This document shows positions 47,104 to 57,200 of a DNA stretch of 64,000 nt, piece by piece. Below the pieces are notes generated by a model. That model was not told where the DNA came from and did not search any database. It saw nothing but the letters and a program-made list of their open reading frames with translations. Origin of the DNA: Atkinsonella hypoxylon (taxonomy: Eukaryota; Ascomycota; Sordariomycetes; Hypocreales; Clavicipitaceae); the NCBI GenBank assembly GCA_000729835.1, contig JFHB01000041.1, positions 124,001 through 188,000 on the forward strand, given 5' to 3'. Position numbers and translations under genes: made by a program. Within the stretch, counting starts at the first letter, position 1. Each line of letters opens with the position of its first letter.

Positions 47104-48408
47104 ACAACGAGACAGATAGATGAATCGCGATGGTGAAGCTACTTTGAGGGGATGGGGGCTGGTGGAGGAGTGAGTGCTGCTTTTGGAGGCTCATGTTTCA
47201 GGGTTTGTGATAGTTGTGTGTAGTTGCGCCTGTCGCATGCTGGTGGTAAAGGCCTGAACCGCAAGCGGTGCACTCGGTAAATAAATTATGAGTGCATAAG
47301 TCCAATGGAGTCTGGATCTCATGTCTATTGTGGTGAAGTGGTGTTGCTGTTCCCATACCAACTTTCTCTAGCTCGAATGTTCACGTCACTTGGCCCGTTT
47401 GGCGACAAACAGCAGGAAAAGCGCCAATGATTTTAGCGTCGTTTGCGAAGCGCAAGACACGGTGACAAGACTTGCAGACCGTCTTTCCATTGACGTTGAG
47501 CATGTCATGATCTGGGCAGGTAGCCAGGGTGTAGTAAACGACCGGGTTTCCAATGTGATATCTAGCTTCCAAGGTGAGTTAGCGATGGGACTTCTTGACG
47601 CCTTTTCGCGATGCGGTGGGGTGGATCGACATTTAATTTCCAATGACTGTACTGGTGTGACGTCGCTTGAGCCTCGGTCCTGCCTATTTCATCTGTTGTA
47701 AAAATTGTGACGTGGCCACTCAGGTCACGAGACCCACACTTTCTCCGATACATGCGAGGTACTTCCCCTAACGCGTTCAATACTGATTATGCGTAAGTAC
47801 CTCTTGTACTGAAGGAGATTGCTGATACTTCTATTATACTGATGTTTGCACCTAGATTGAAGTACCTTACAACCCCGCTCGTTCTTATGGGTCAACTACC
47901 AGGTACCAGGTAGGTAGGTAAGTACTCCCCAAGATGGATGAATGCAATGATGCACATCTTTGTCACCCGTCGCCCGGTAGAGGATTCTTAGTCTGCTGTT
48001 GCTGCCGAGGTCTAGAAACGCCTTGTTGGTCGTACAAGGTTTCATAGAAATCTTGTGAAGAGAGATAGAAGAAGCTCTTGCAAAAGACGATTAGGAGGTG
48101 GATTGAGTTAACGCCCGAGAGGCTTAAGCATAATTAAATTAGAACGAGGAAATACAGTGGTTATATAGCCTTCAATTCCCTAGCCGGCCATGTAATTTTT
48201 TTTTATCAAAATTGGGCTTGCTTCGCGATAGTTGTGACTTCTTCATTATTTTATTTTTCTTTGCGCCATCACCGCTTGCCAAATTAGGTCATACACAGGC
48301 CCCACTCATATCTATATAACGCTGGACTCCAAACCACTTGCCGTCTGAAAATGAGCCCTCACATTCTCATTCTTCTTTCTCTGCCATCGGGAACTGACCT
48401 GATACGCC
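47104..48408. other. Intergenic stretch; TATA box before the APH gene
   Basis: No gene is supported. Short frames at 47381-47780 on both strands are inconclusive. An AGGTACCAGGTAGGTAGG motif lies at about 47899-47916, and a T-run at 48197-48204. Confidence 0.5.
48313..48319 (+). promoter_or_regulatory. TATA-like box of the APH-type gene
   Basis: TATATAA 90 bp before the ATG at 48409, in an otherwise mixed-composition leader. Confidence 0.45.
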
Positions 48409-49326
48409 ATGGGCCAAGCTATCGGAATTCTACTCCCACTACGATGGCTCCCCCTAGGATGGCGTCTTTGGCTCGGCAAGCGGCTCTTCCCCCGTCCCAT
48501 CGACTCCAAGATACGCAGAATCAGCTGGCACCGCGTTCTCAAGGGACCATGCGACCCCCCCGAGGTGGAGGCCATGCAATATGTCGCTGCCAACACAACA
48601 ATTCCAATACCCAAGGTCTACGCAGTTCATACAACGGAAGAGGGCGAGATTTACATTGAGATGGACTATATTCCAGGTACCACCCTGGGCCGCGCATGGG
48701 ACCACCTATCAACAGCCCAGGTAGATGCTATCTTTGCCGACATCAAGCAGCACCTAACAACCCTCCGCAAGCTCCAGCCCCCAACACCAGATATAGTTGG
48801 TTCGGCTCTTCAGAATCCTGTTAAGGATCCAAGGATCGGTCAACGGTTCTTTGGACCCATGGATTCAAAAGAGTTTATATCACTGACGCGGGGGCACTTG
48901 ATCATGGAGGACGTCCTACCACACCTTGGCGAGGACGTAGCCCAAGTACACACAACTTACTATCGGACTTGCTTCACCCATGCTGATCTGGCCCCCAGGA
49001 ACATTATGGTGAGAAATGGGCGTCTGGCTGCCTTGATTGACTGGCAAAATGCGGGATGGTATCCAGAATACTGGGAGTTCACAAAGGCCCATTATACCTG
49101 TTATGATGACGACTGGGCCGAGTATCTGAGGCGTATTCTGCCTGGTTATGAGAGGGAGCTCAGGGCAGAAAGGATCCTCTGGAGGAGACTAGACCAGCCG
49201 GGCGCGCGGATTAGTCTCGACGGACGAGAAGGCTACTACCAGCCGGGCACTAGCCCTTCAGCAGCCTGGTTAAATGCAAGAGTAGGCCTGAAGACCAGGG
49301 ACTTGTGGTCTCTAGTCCTGTCTTGA
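48409..49326 (+). CDS. Aminoglycoside phosphotransferase (APH)-family kinase-like protein
   Basis: Single exon of 305 residues. The kinase-like fold is indicated by VEAMQYVAANTTIPIPKVYA (alpha-C region), EMDYIPGTTLGRAWDHLS (hinge) and the catalytic loop CFTHADLAPRNIMV, in which HADLxPxN supplies the catalytic Asp and metal-binding Asn. These are followed by ALIDWQNAGWYPEYWEF, whose Asp is the second metal ligand. The N-terminal Lys region (IRRISWHRVLKGP) is poor. This is the large fungal APH (PF01636) family, often expanded in Sordariomycetes and usually of unknown substrate; drug resistance should not be assumed. The length is typical. No intron is needed. The C-terminus (LDQPGARISLDG) is variable in the family. 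Confidence 0.85.
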   Translation: MGQAIGILLPLRWLPLGWRLWLGKRLFPRPIDSKIRRISWHRVLKGPCDPPEVEAMQYVAANTTIPIPKVYAVHTTEEGEIYIEMDYIPGTTLGRAWDHLSTAQVDAIFADIKQHLTTLRKLQPPTPDIVGSALQNPVKDPRIGQRFFGPMDSKEFISLTRGHLIMEDVLPHLGEDVAQVHTTYYRTCFTHADLAPRNIMVRNGRLAALIDWQNAGWYPEYWEFTKAHYTCYDDDWAEYLRRILPGYERELRAERILWRRLDQPGARISLDGREGYYQPGTSPSAAWLNARVGLKTRDLWSLVLS

Positions 49327-50280
49327 GGTTATTGTGGCACCGGAAGGGATGATGTAGACCAAGAGACAAAATCCGAATTTAGTCACTGTGCGATATCATT
49401 AGTTTTCACCTTTGTCTGTTGGGAGGGATCTGATTTCATGCTTTGCCCTAAGCAAGCTTAGCTAGGTATTCTTGACGAACTAAGCCTTCCCCTAGCTCCT
49501 CATCACGCCATGTCAGTGGTTCGAATCATTCATGACACCATAGGCAGCTTGGCTAAAAGGTCGTCATCGTCATCTGCATTCGGGAAATTGTGTGAACAGG
49601 CAGGTCATTGATAAAGATCGCTTGTATGAACGAACACCTGCATGTTCTTGGTCGGGACCAAGTGTACTTCAATCGTGGCGCATCTTCAAGCCCCGGCGCC
49701 TATAGCGGGTGACGAAAAAAGCCTCGGTAAATCGTCGCCAAAGGGGATTGAAGGGATCTTCAACGCGTTAACTGTACACTATTGATAATCGACCACGGGA
49801 CCTTCCTATTCGAGCAAGCCGGAGTTGTGATAATGGGACGTAAATACCCGACCGTAGATTTCAAATTTCCAACAAGATCTAGCTAAATCCGGAATAGTCT
49901 CTTTTAGTGCGATTCCTGCACACAAAAGTAGCCTTGATTAGCTCACAACTGTTATAGAGCCTTAAGGGCTTCTTTAAATAATAGAAATATACAGCTATAG
50001 AGAGGCCAATCTATACTAAAAAATTGAATGTAAAAATAAAGCTTTTAAGCAATAATACAGATGTTATAGTAATTGTGAGGTCCCTGGGCCACAATGCGCC
50101 ACTCCCGACAGTCCTGGGTGTCACCTCGTGTGTGCGCACGCTGGCCACACAACCTAGAAGAGTCAAGCTTTAGTCAATATTACAGCTTGCATACCGGTTT
50201 TACCTGGCCTTGACCTGTGATCCTTGCTTACCTACAGCAGCACAGAGAGTTGCCGAGGTTGGTTGCCGAGGCAAGTAAGT

Positions 50281-50357
50281 GGGTGAAGAAAATCACGACC
50301 CTTCGCCTTCGGTCCATTGAGCTTGGGTGAACCGAGGGGTCGTGTTAATTTTCACCC
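50281..50357. repeat. Imperfect inverted repeat forming a large hairpin
   Basis: Left arm 50281-50301 (GGGTGAAGAAAATCACGACCC) and right arm 50336-50357 pair over the outer 7 bp and the inner 8 bp, separated by a short mismatched part. The 34-nt loop itself holds a smaller CCTTCGGT/ACCGAGG inverted pair. Confidence 0.7.
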
Positions 50358-50857
50358 GCGTGCTAGATCCCCTGCTAGAGTCACCCTTGCTTGTATCCTA
50401 CCCTAGTCTTCCACCCTTGCTAGTAACCTCCCATTGTCTTCGAATTTAGTTGTTGTAACTAAGACCATTTTATTGTTGAATTAATTGTGCTGATAGAAGC
50501 TGTTGAAGCTGAAGATGCTTGGAACTATTGTGAAGCTGGTGATGTTGAAGTTGATGGTGTTGGAGTTAAAATGTTGACAATAGGTACCTTTAAGTGAGCA
50601 AATACGCGGCAAAGGAGCTCCAGCTAATCTCAGACTCAGCCAATCATATCCCAGTTCTAAATGGGGCCTTCTAACGACCTATTTAGCGCCTGCGTTAAGG
50701 CACCACCTAATTACGTCACAAATCCGCTGGTGGCCAATGGTTGTGTTGGCGGTCAAAGCGCTGGTATGGCGAATTAGGACAGCCGGCCCGCGTACGGTGG
50801 AAGTCGGATGGATTGGAAGTATGTCAAGACCAACACCGAAGTGGCTCATGCAGGCTC

Positions 50858-50866
50858 TATAAAAAG
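50858..50866 (+). promoter_or_regulatory. TATA box of the gene at 50994
   Basis: TATAAAAAG 136 bp upstream of the first ATG, in a GC-neutral leader with a pyrimidine-rich part between. Confidence 0.5.
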
Positions 50867-50993
50867 CGCCATGTCAGCGGGATGGTTGCCTCTGTTACTT
50901 CTTGTCATTCACGCCCGCCTCTTACTATTTTCTGACGGTTGATTTCTCCTTGGTTGTATCAAGTATCACAGCTGTAAGCATTGAAATCACAAA

Positions 50994-51620
50994 ATGGCCG
51001 TGCCACTGCTAATAAGATTCTCCAGCTTCGCTCCTGACTCTGAAATGGCTTCGACACGAGTAGTAGCCTTGGCTTTGTACGAGCGAGAAGGTTTTTCCCA
51101 AGGCAACAGTCGAAAGATATTTGGCTATGAGGCTTACCACTGGAGCATATATATCATGCCCCGGAAGAGTAAAGGGCGAGATTGTATAGCCTTTGATGTC
51201 TCGGATGCATCTCGTATCGACCCAGTTACTTTCCGAATGTCCAACCCTACCATGGACTGGCTGTTTCGTATGGCACCTAACGTTAACGATGGACCTAGTT
51301 CTAAGCTCCTTGGGCGTCTGGTCGTTGGAGAAGTGCCAGACGAGTTGACGGCTGATGAGCTTAAAGAAATTTTCGGAAAAGTGCCTACGCCAGTCAAGAA
51401 TCAACACCCGCAGCAGAGTTGCGTGACCTGGACAGTGAATGCCATTCGCGCCATTCAGGAGCTAGGTTGGGTTCCGGAATTCGAGCTTGATCAGCTGAAG
51501 GACATAGCGCTCGCATATGCTGATGAGAGGATGAAAAAAGAGGAATCGACTGAGCCGGCAGTGAAGTACTTCCTCGTGGACGAAAATGTTTCAGATACCA
51601 CAGCTGCAGAGGCCTCGTAA
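50994..51620 (+). CDS. Hypothetical fungal protein, possible permuted papain-like fold
   Basis: Single exon of 208 residues. A second in-frame ATG at 51045 (MASTRVVALALYERE) may be the true start, since conservation-like features begin there. It contains EAYHWSIYIMPRKSKGRDC with His49, a beta-rich middle (FDVSDASRIDPVTFRM, LGRLVVGEVP) and PQQSCVTWTVNAIRAIQEL with Cys143 at the start of a helix. The order His-strand, then Cys at a helix N-terminus is the arrangement of circularly permuted NlpC/P60 and LRAT-like enzymes, and several fungal DUF6914-like proteins look similar. The catalytic role is inference only. No signal peptide is evident. The C-terminal 20 residues are acidic and disordered. 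Confidence 0.6.
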   Translation: MAVPLLIRFSSFAPDSEMASTRVVALALYEREGFSQGNSRKIFGYEAYHWSIYIMPRKSKGRDCIAFDVSDASRIDPVTFRMSNPTMDWLFRMAPNVNDGPSSKLLGRLVVGEVPDELTADELKEIFGKVPTPVKNQHPQQSCVTWTVNAIRAIQELGWVPEFELDQLKDIALAYADERMKKEESTEPAVKYFLVDENVSDTTAAEAS

Positions 51621-52602
51621 GGCTCTTCAGGACCTTTTCAACGATACCACTCAATTAGCGGGCAGAGGCATCATAGACTACTATCGCGCGCCAACCTGGT
51701 TTCTGGTGACGCTGACCAGCCTATCACGGATTGTATGACAGTTTGCGCAGAGTTCTACCACTATGTTTGTACTGTCATACCAGAGCTTTTACTCTTACCA
51801 GCTGTCGGGTTGTGAGACGTGCGATGATCCTCTTTGCAATTCGGGACCGTTGATAGGACTCATATCAGTACAATTTACATAGTAGAAGAAGTGCCTTTTA
51901 CAGTGATATTTTCGATGCAATTCCTGGTAGGCTCCTAGAATTATGAACTTATTCTGATATTCATTCAGTCAGCGTGCCATCTGCAGTAATCTCTGCGCCA
52001 CTGTGACGGTGACGTGTACGTCTGCAGTCAGCGTTTGGATGGGGCCACCGACCCGACATTATCCCGACATAATCCCGGACATTTTTCCGGACACGGGCTG
52101 TGGGGGCTGTGGGGGCTGTGGGGGCTGCGAGCTCTCTGTCTCTGTCTGTCTCAATAAAAAAGTCCGGCCGGCAGGTAACAACCTCATGCCGCGTCTCCTG
52201 TTGTTATCCAATGCTTTTTTCATGCGGACGGGATAATACGCAACGCTTGGGCCAGGTTACTGTGCGTCTCGGTTTCTCTCCGACGGTGCCATCAATCAAC
52301 GCGCATGTGTCCAGGAGTGTGAAGTGGCTGTGTGGCCGAGCTTGGCTTCGGGCTTCCAGGCAGCACGCATTGGCATCACATCGCATTCGGCTCCCTTCCA
52401 AGTCCGCACCACTCGCTTACGTCTTCGACTGCAACATGCCCCAGTCCTATTTCCCGCATACTAGAAAATAGGCTCTATTTTAAATCGCCTTTTCCCTCTC
52501 ACCTCATGGGCCATAATCCTCTTCCGAGCTACCTGCCCTGTCTGGCTTCAACCTGAATTCCCCTCACCGAAACCGAAACCGAAAACCTTTGCCTCCATCA
52601 CC
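51621..52602. other. Intergenic stretch, no gene seen
   Basis: Contains a short GGGCTGTGG repeat (52095-52128) and the CT-rich leader of the next gene with GAAACC/GAAACCGAAAACC repeats (about 52568-52587). Confidence 0.55.
52095..52128. repeat. Three to four GGGCTGTGG repeats
   Basis: Head-to-tail 9-bp units, the last one changed to GGGCTGCGA. Non-coding. Confidence 0.8.
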
Positions 52603-53013
52603 ATGTCTCAATTCGCCTCAGGCAACCCCGAAACAGATGCCTTCCTCCGAGCCCACCCCGAGGTGCTGGTCGGCCGCGACGCTCTCGACAAGGCGGAGAT
52701 GGAGTTTGGCGACGACACATTCTCCATTGTGAACAAGCCGCTCGGCAATGTCGTGCTCATCCAGCATTTCAACCCGGATACCCTTGAGCGCCTCTTTGCT
52801 GTTGCCCTGGTCAATGATGAAAAGGCCGAGACATACTACAAGGAGCAAAACCAGGATGACGAGGAGGGGGAGGACGCGAAGAGCTGCCCTGCATGCGGGG
52901 CCGGGTCCAGTCGAGTTGATGCGCAGGGACCAGAGAGGTTTCTGTATACGCGCATGGTGACGTGCAAGGAGGATTGCCCTGAATCTCAGATTGGCAGGAT
53001 GTGGCCGGCTTGA
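52603..53013 (+). CDS. Non-secreted paralogue of the 46570 small protein
   Basis: Single exon of 136 residues. Residues 8-85 align throughout with residues 24-98 of the protein at 46570: VGRDALDKA, FSIVNKPLGNVVLIQHF, RLFAVALVNDEKAETYYK. Unlike that protein it has no signal peptide: the start MSQFASGNPETDAF is polar. It also has no dibasic site, and its C-terminal part has only five cysteines (SCPACG, VTCKEDC) with a different spacing, so it may be a truncated or remodelled copy. Its role is unknown. The CT-rich leader and the clean ATG context support expression. A short unseen upstream exon that supplies a signal peptide is possible, but no good splice pair was seen. Confidence 0.65.
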   Translation: MSQFASGNPETDAFLRAHPEVLVGRDALDKAEMEFGDDTFSIVNKPLGNVVLIQHFNPDTLERLFAVALVNDEKAETYYKEQNQDDEEGEDAKSCPACGAGSSRVDAQGPERFLYTRMVTCKEDCPESQIGRMWPA

Positions 53014-54252
53014 ATGATGAGCTAGGACCGAGGCAGTTGAATCAAATGATGTTGAGGAAGTGCGCCGGAGTTGGTGCTGACGTTATGGCCTCTGGTTATC
53101 GCGGTCGGTGGGTTGTGGGACTCGCAGAAGCACAAGGGATGGCTTGGTGTCCATGTCGCAGTCTTCTCAATTTTCGCGTCAAGATGGATGGTGACTTGAT
53201 GATGGATGGGGGACTTTGCAGTACGTTGGCGCCGGCCAACTCGAGTTGAAGCATATCAGTTGTTTCTGGAGGGACTGGACGAAAGTATCTATCAAGAACA
53301 AAGTATCAAACCTATGAATTGGAGTGAAAGGTGAATCGAGAAAACCAAGGTGGTATCAGTAGTGCCGAAAGGTAGCCCCAGTCGCGTAAAGTTGGAGTTG
53401 AACATTGTCACTTCGGAAGCTCGAGTAGTATCCGCTTGAGATGCCGGGTCTTTGAAGGTTTGATAGAGTGTCTGTCGACGTTGCAGTTGGGATTGCGGCT
53501 TGTCTCAGCTTGCTGTGCCATAGCACACTGGAACTATTCGCACGCCTCAAGTAAAGCAGCTTCACACGCGACTGAGCCTAATGAGCTGAAAGTCAATGGA
53601 AGCCTGCAGCTGGACTTTCCATCACCAAAGAATGTGAATCCAAGTCTGGCCCCCAACATCTGAGACCACGCCTGTTTTCCATAGCGAGACGACGTCGCGT
53701 GCCAATTGGGCTGTAAAAGCCAAGTGAGATGGTGTCAATCAAGCATATGTGATAAGAATGTGGTTTCTCCAACAAGTCTGGTCTGCACCGTCTACAGATG
53801 ACATGGTGACTAGACCTCGCCATGTTGAGCGCAGGATAAGAACCGATCCTGAAGGCTTTTGCACTCGCCGTGCCGCATGTAAATCTCTGAACCAAGCTAT
53901 TTCTTTACAGCTCTGGTTTTTCATGATTTAGTCAGGTAAGTCCAACGGAGGCCCACATGACTAGACGAACTGGTTTTGCGCCTGAGAATATGAAATTGAA
54001 CTGATGACATGGTTATACTTGAGCAGTAAGTTGGAAATGTTGAAACCTTCTATGCTAGCCCGGATATACGAATGTGTCGTACTGAAAGGAGGACTGGTTC
54101 AAGACCCAGTTCGAGATGGGTTATGTATAATTTAAATGTTGATTATATTAATGAATGTATTTACCTGAATTTCATGACTCATCTAAGCTTGTCTCATAAT
54201 ATACCCGGTTAATATGAAGCATGCTCGTAACATATTCTTTTCCCTAATGTCG
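53014..54252. other. Intergenic stretch between convergent genes, no gene seen
   Basis: Both strands were read. Only short frames without features are present. The end (54120-54250) is AT-rich, likely the 3' UTR of the large minus-strand gene. Confidence 0.6.
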
Positions 54253-57200
54253 TCATGATTCGTCAGGGCTGATGCGTCGAATATTCTTCTCCGCCAGCGT
54301 CTTTGCACGAGACTTCTTTGCTTTCCTGTTCGTAACGAATACCAATATCATCTCTGCCGCGCTCACATATTGTCCAAGTATAAAGACAGACGCAAGTCCA
54401 AGGCCCAGTGCAACGGCCATCTCGAACGAGACCACCACGCGGGTCAAACAGAGCGTCACGCTGTTCAGATCCGCAAAGCCCGTGATACCGGTCGGTATCA
54501 GCATTACTAAGAGCAATTGGTTGCAGACGTTTGACGCCAACGTCACGGGACCGATCTTCATGGCTCCTGGGATGGGATCGCCGGGCGTGAGTTCAGCTGG
54601 CTTAGCGTAGAAATAGAGAACGACGGCAGCGATGGCAATGATGAGTGTAAACATGCTGAGAATCTAGTTGAAAAGCGTCAGTACATAAATCTCTGCACAT
54701 GAGGCATTTGAGGCCGAGAGGGAAAGAAGGCACTCACGCCATGAGCGGTCCGGAAATGAGCTGTCGCTGGCCCAGCCAGGACGCCGAATATCAGAATGAA
54801 AAGCAGGGACGGTGCAACGACAACCAACATGACGATCCTGCCTGCTTTTTGTGTCCATGTGGGCAGTACGTGTGGGATGCGCAGTCGTGTTACCATATTC
54901 TGCAGACTTGTAAAGGTCAAGACAAGTGGCAGAGCGACGTACAATCCAAAGATGGCTCCTCCAACTGTTCAATTGCATTAGCCTGCATTCACCTCTTGAC
55001 CTTGAGCTACAACCCAAGCCCTTGAGGAAAACTTACTGTGGATAACCAAGAAAATTGCATATCTCATAAAAGGAGAGCCGTTAATCGTCAATGCCTTGAA
55101 CATTCCAGTGCCCGAGCTCCCCAAGTTGTTAGCCAGCGTTGTGCCGTCAATATCAAATGTGCTTCCTTGGGATGTAATGCGAATGGTCCCCTTGGGTATC
55201 AAGCCTTTGAAGGCATCCAAGGGGGCGTTCGTAGGCAGTGTGCCGCTCTTCTGTAGGCCAGAGCCGATGAGGAGCAAGCCAGCAACACCATCGCATGTCA
55301 GCATCTCCACGCCCTTTTGTGCCACGACAGATATCGCGTCCGCGTTAACGAGTTTGGAGAGATTGATCTCCATGGGACTTGCTGGGGCGTTGGCTTGACG
55401 ACTCGCGAGAGCGAGAGCCTTCGTGGGCCCCCCTCTAACGTCTCTCTTTGTCTTATTCCCCGATCCAAAGATGGGACTAAGGTCGATGCCTTTTGCAAGC
55501 AACTTCTGCAGCGTCACAACACCGGAACTTCCGAGCCCCTGGCCAAATCCAAGGGCTGCGCCATCAACTGAATCGTCAAAGTCAACCTTTGTATCTGCAA
55601 TCGGAGCTGCAGGAGCAGCGGAAGTCCCATTGATGACGGCGTTGATACCGCCAATGGCTTGCACACCGTCTCCAGCACCAGTAATCAGACCTCTCGTTAG
55701 ACCATTGACGAGACGAGGGACATTGATCTTGGAAGCAAAATTCATGATACCGCCAGTGCTATCGCTTCCAGAAAAGCTCTTGACAGCCTTGCCAACGGTA
55801 CCATTGGCAAGAAACTGAGATGAGAGGCCTTCTGCAAAGCGCTGGGCAATGCCACCGACATCTGGATCTCCATTTGGCATGGACTGTAGCGGGTCAGAAT
55901 CGATTTCAGACTGCAATCCAAGACCAACTGCACTGCCTTTGCCTAAACCTTTCCCTATGCCAGCAGCTACAGGAGCGCCAAACTTGGATACCAGACCCTC
56001 CACCCCTCCGCTTAGAAGTCCGCTAGCACCGCTGGTGAATTTATTGGTTAAGTCGGTTGCGTTTAGGTTTCCGGTCAGTGCATCACTTAGACCGAAGGCA
56101 AAGCTTCCGGCTATCTGCGGGATGTCCTTTATAGATCCTGGAGCAGGAGGAGGCGCTATACTCCGCGTCGCCAGACCAAGTCCCTTGGCGCTTCCCAAAC
56201 CAAGTCCAGCTCCAACATTCAAGGCCGTAGCACCGAGATCAATGGATGGCAGCATGGATCCTAAGCTCGAGGCCTGGGAGCTAATGTTTATCTGGTCTGT
56301 GAACGAATTGCTCAGCCCAAAGGTGAACGTCTCCGCTAAACTAGGAATGTCGGATGGCGACTTAGGAGCAGGAGGTGTAATATTCTTGTTGCTAGTCAGC
56401 CCAAGTCCGCTAGAAGTGCCGCTGCCCAGACCGCGACCTGCGCTTAGAACAGCACCACCAATGTCAAAGTCTGCGGGGATCAAGCTGCCCACGCCTACAT
56501 TGCTCGTATTGACAGACTCTGTTAGGCTTCTACTCAGTCCAAAGGCAAGAGTGCCCGCAATCTTAGGAATGTCAGATAATGACGGTGCAGAGGGAGGCAA
56601 TGGCGCCCCAAAACCACTTGTATCATTCTGAGTCAGCTTCAGGCCCAACGCTGCTCCTTTTCCAATGCCATCTCCTACACTGAGGGCGGCTGAAGTGAAG
56701 TCGATAGGTGGGATCATGGAAGCAAGGTTTTGCGTGCTGGAGTTGATACTATTCGTCAGGGAGTTGCTCAGACCAAATGAAAGAATTCCTGCAATGCCAG
56801 AAATATCCGAGTTCGACAAAGCCGGTGGAGGCGTTAGGTCCTTGTCGGTGAGCTTCAACCCTCGAGCCGTTCCGTTACCGATGCCTGTTCCAATGCTAAG
56901 AGCAGCACTGCTGATATCAAGATTGCCAGGAACAAAGCCGCCAAGATTCTTTTGATCAATAGAGTCTGTAAGGCTTTTGCTAAGCCCAAATGCTAGTGTT
57001 CCAGCAAGACCAGGAATATCTGACTGAGACTGTGGTATTGGGGGTGCGATACTTGTGTCATTCGTGAGCTTTAGCCCTAAAGCTGCTCCTTTGCCGATAC
57101 CGTTACCAATGCCTAATGCAGCATCCCCAAAGTTGATTGGAGGCAGCATAGACCCTAGGCTCTTAGCACTAATGTTGATGTTATCTGTTAGGGAGTTGCT

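Larger units (their letters stand above)
49327..50993. other. Intergenic stretch with AT-rich, repeat-relic-like segment
   Basis: The part 49900-50080 is AT-rich and next to a sharply different segment starting TGTGAGGTCCC (about 50075) and running to about 50580, ending TGTTGACA. TGT...ACA ends and the composition step are reminiscent of a solo long terminal repeat, but no target-site duplication or coding relic could be seen. It contains a large hairpin (50281-50357). Confidence 0.35.
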
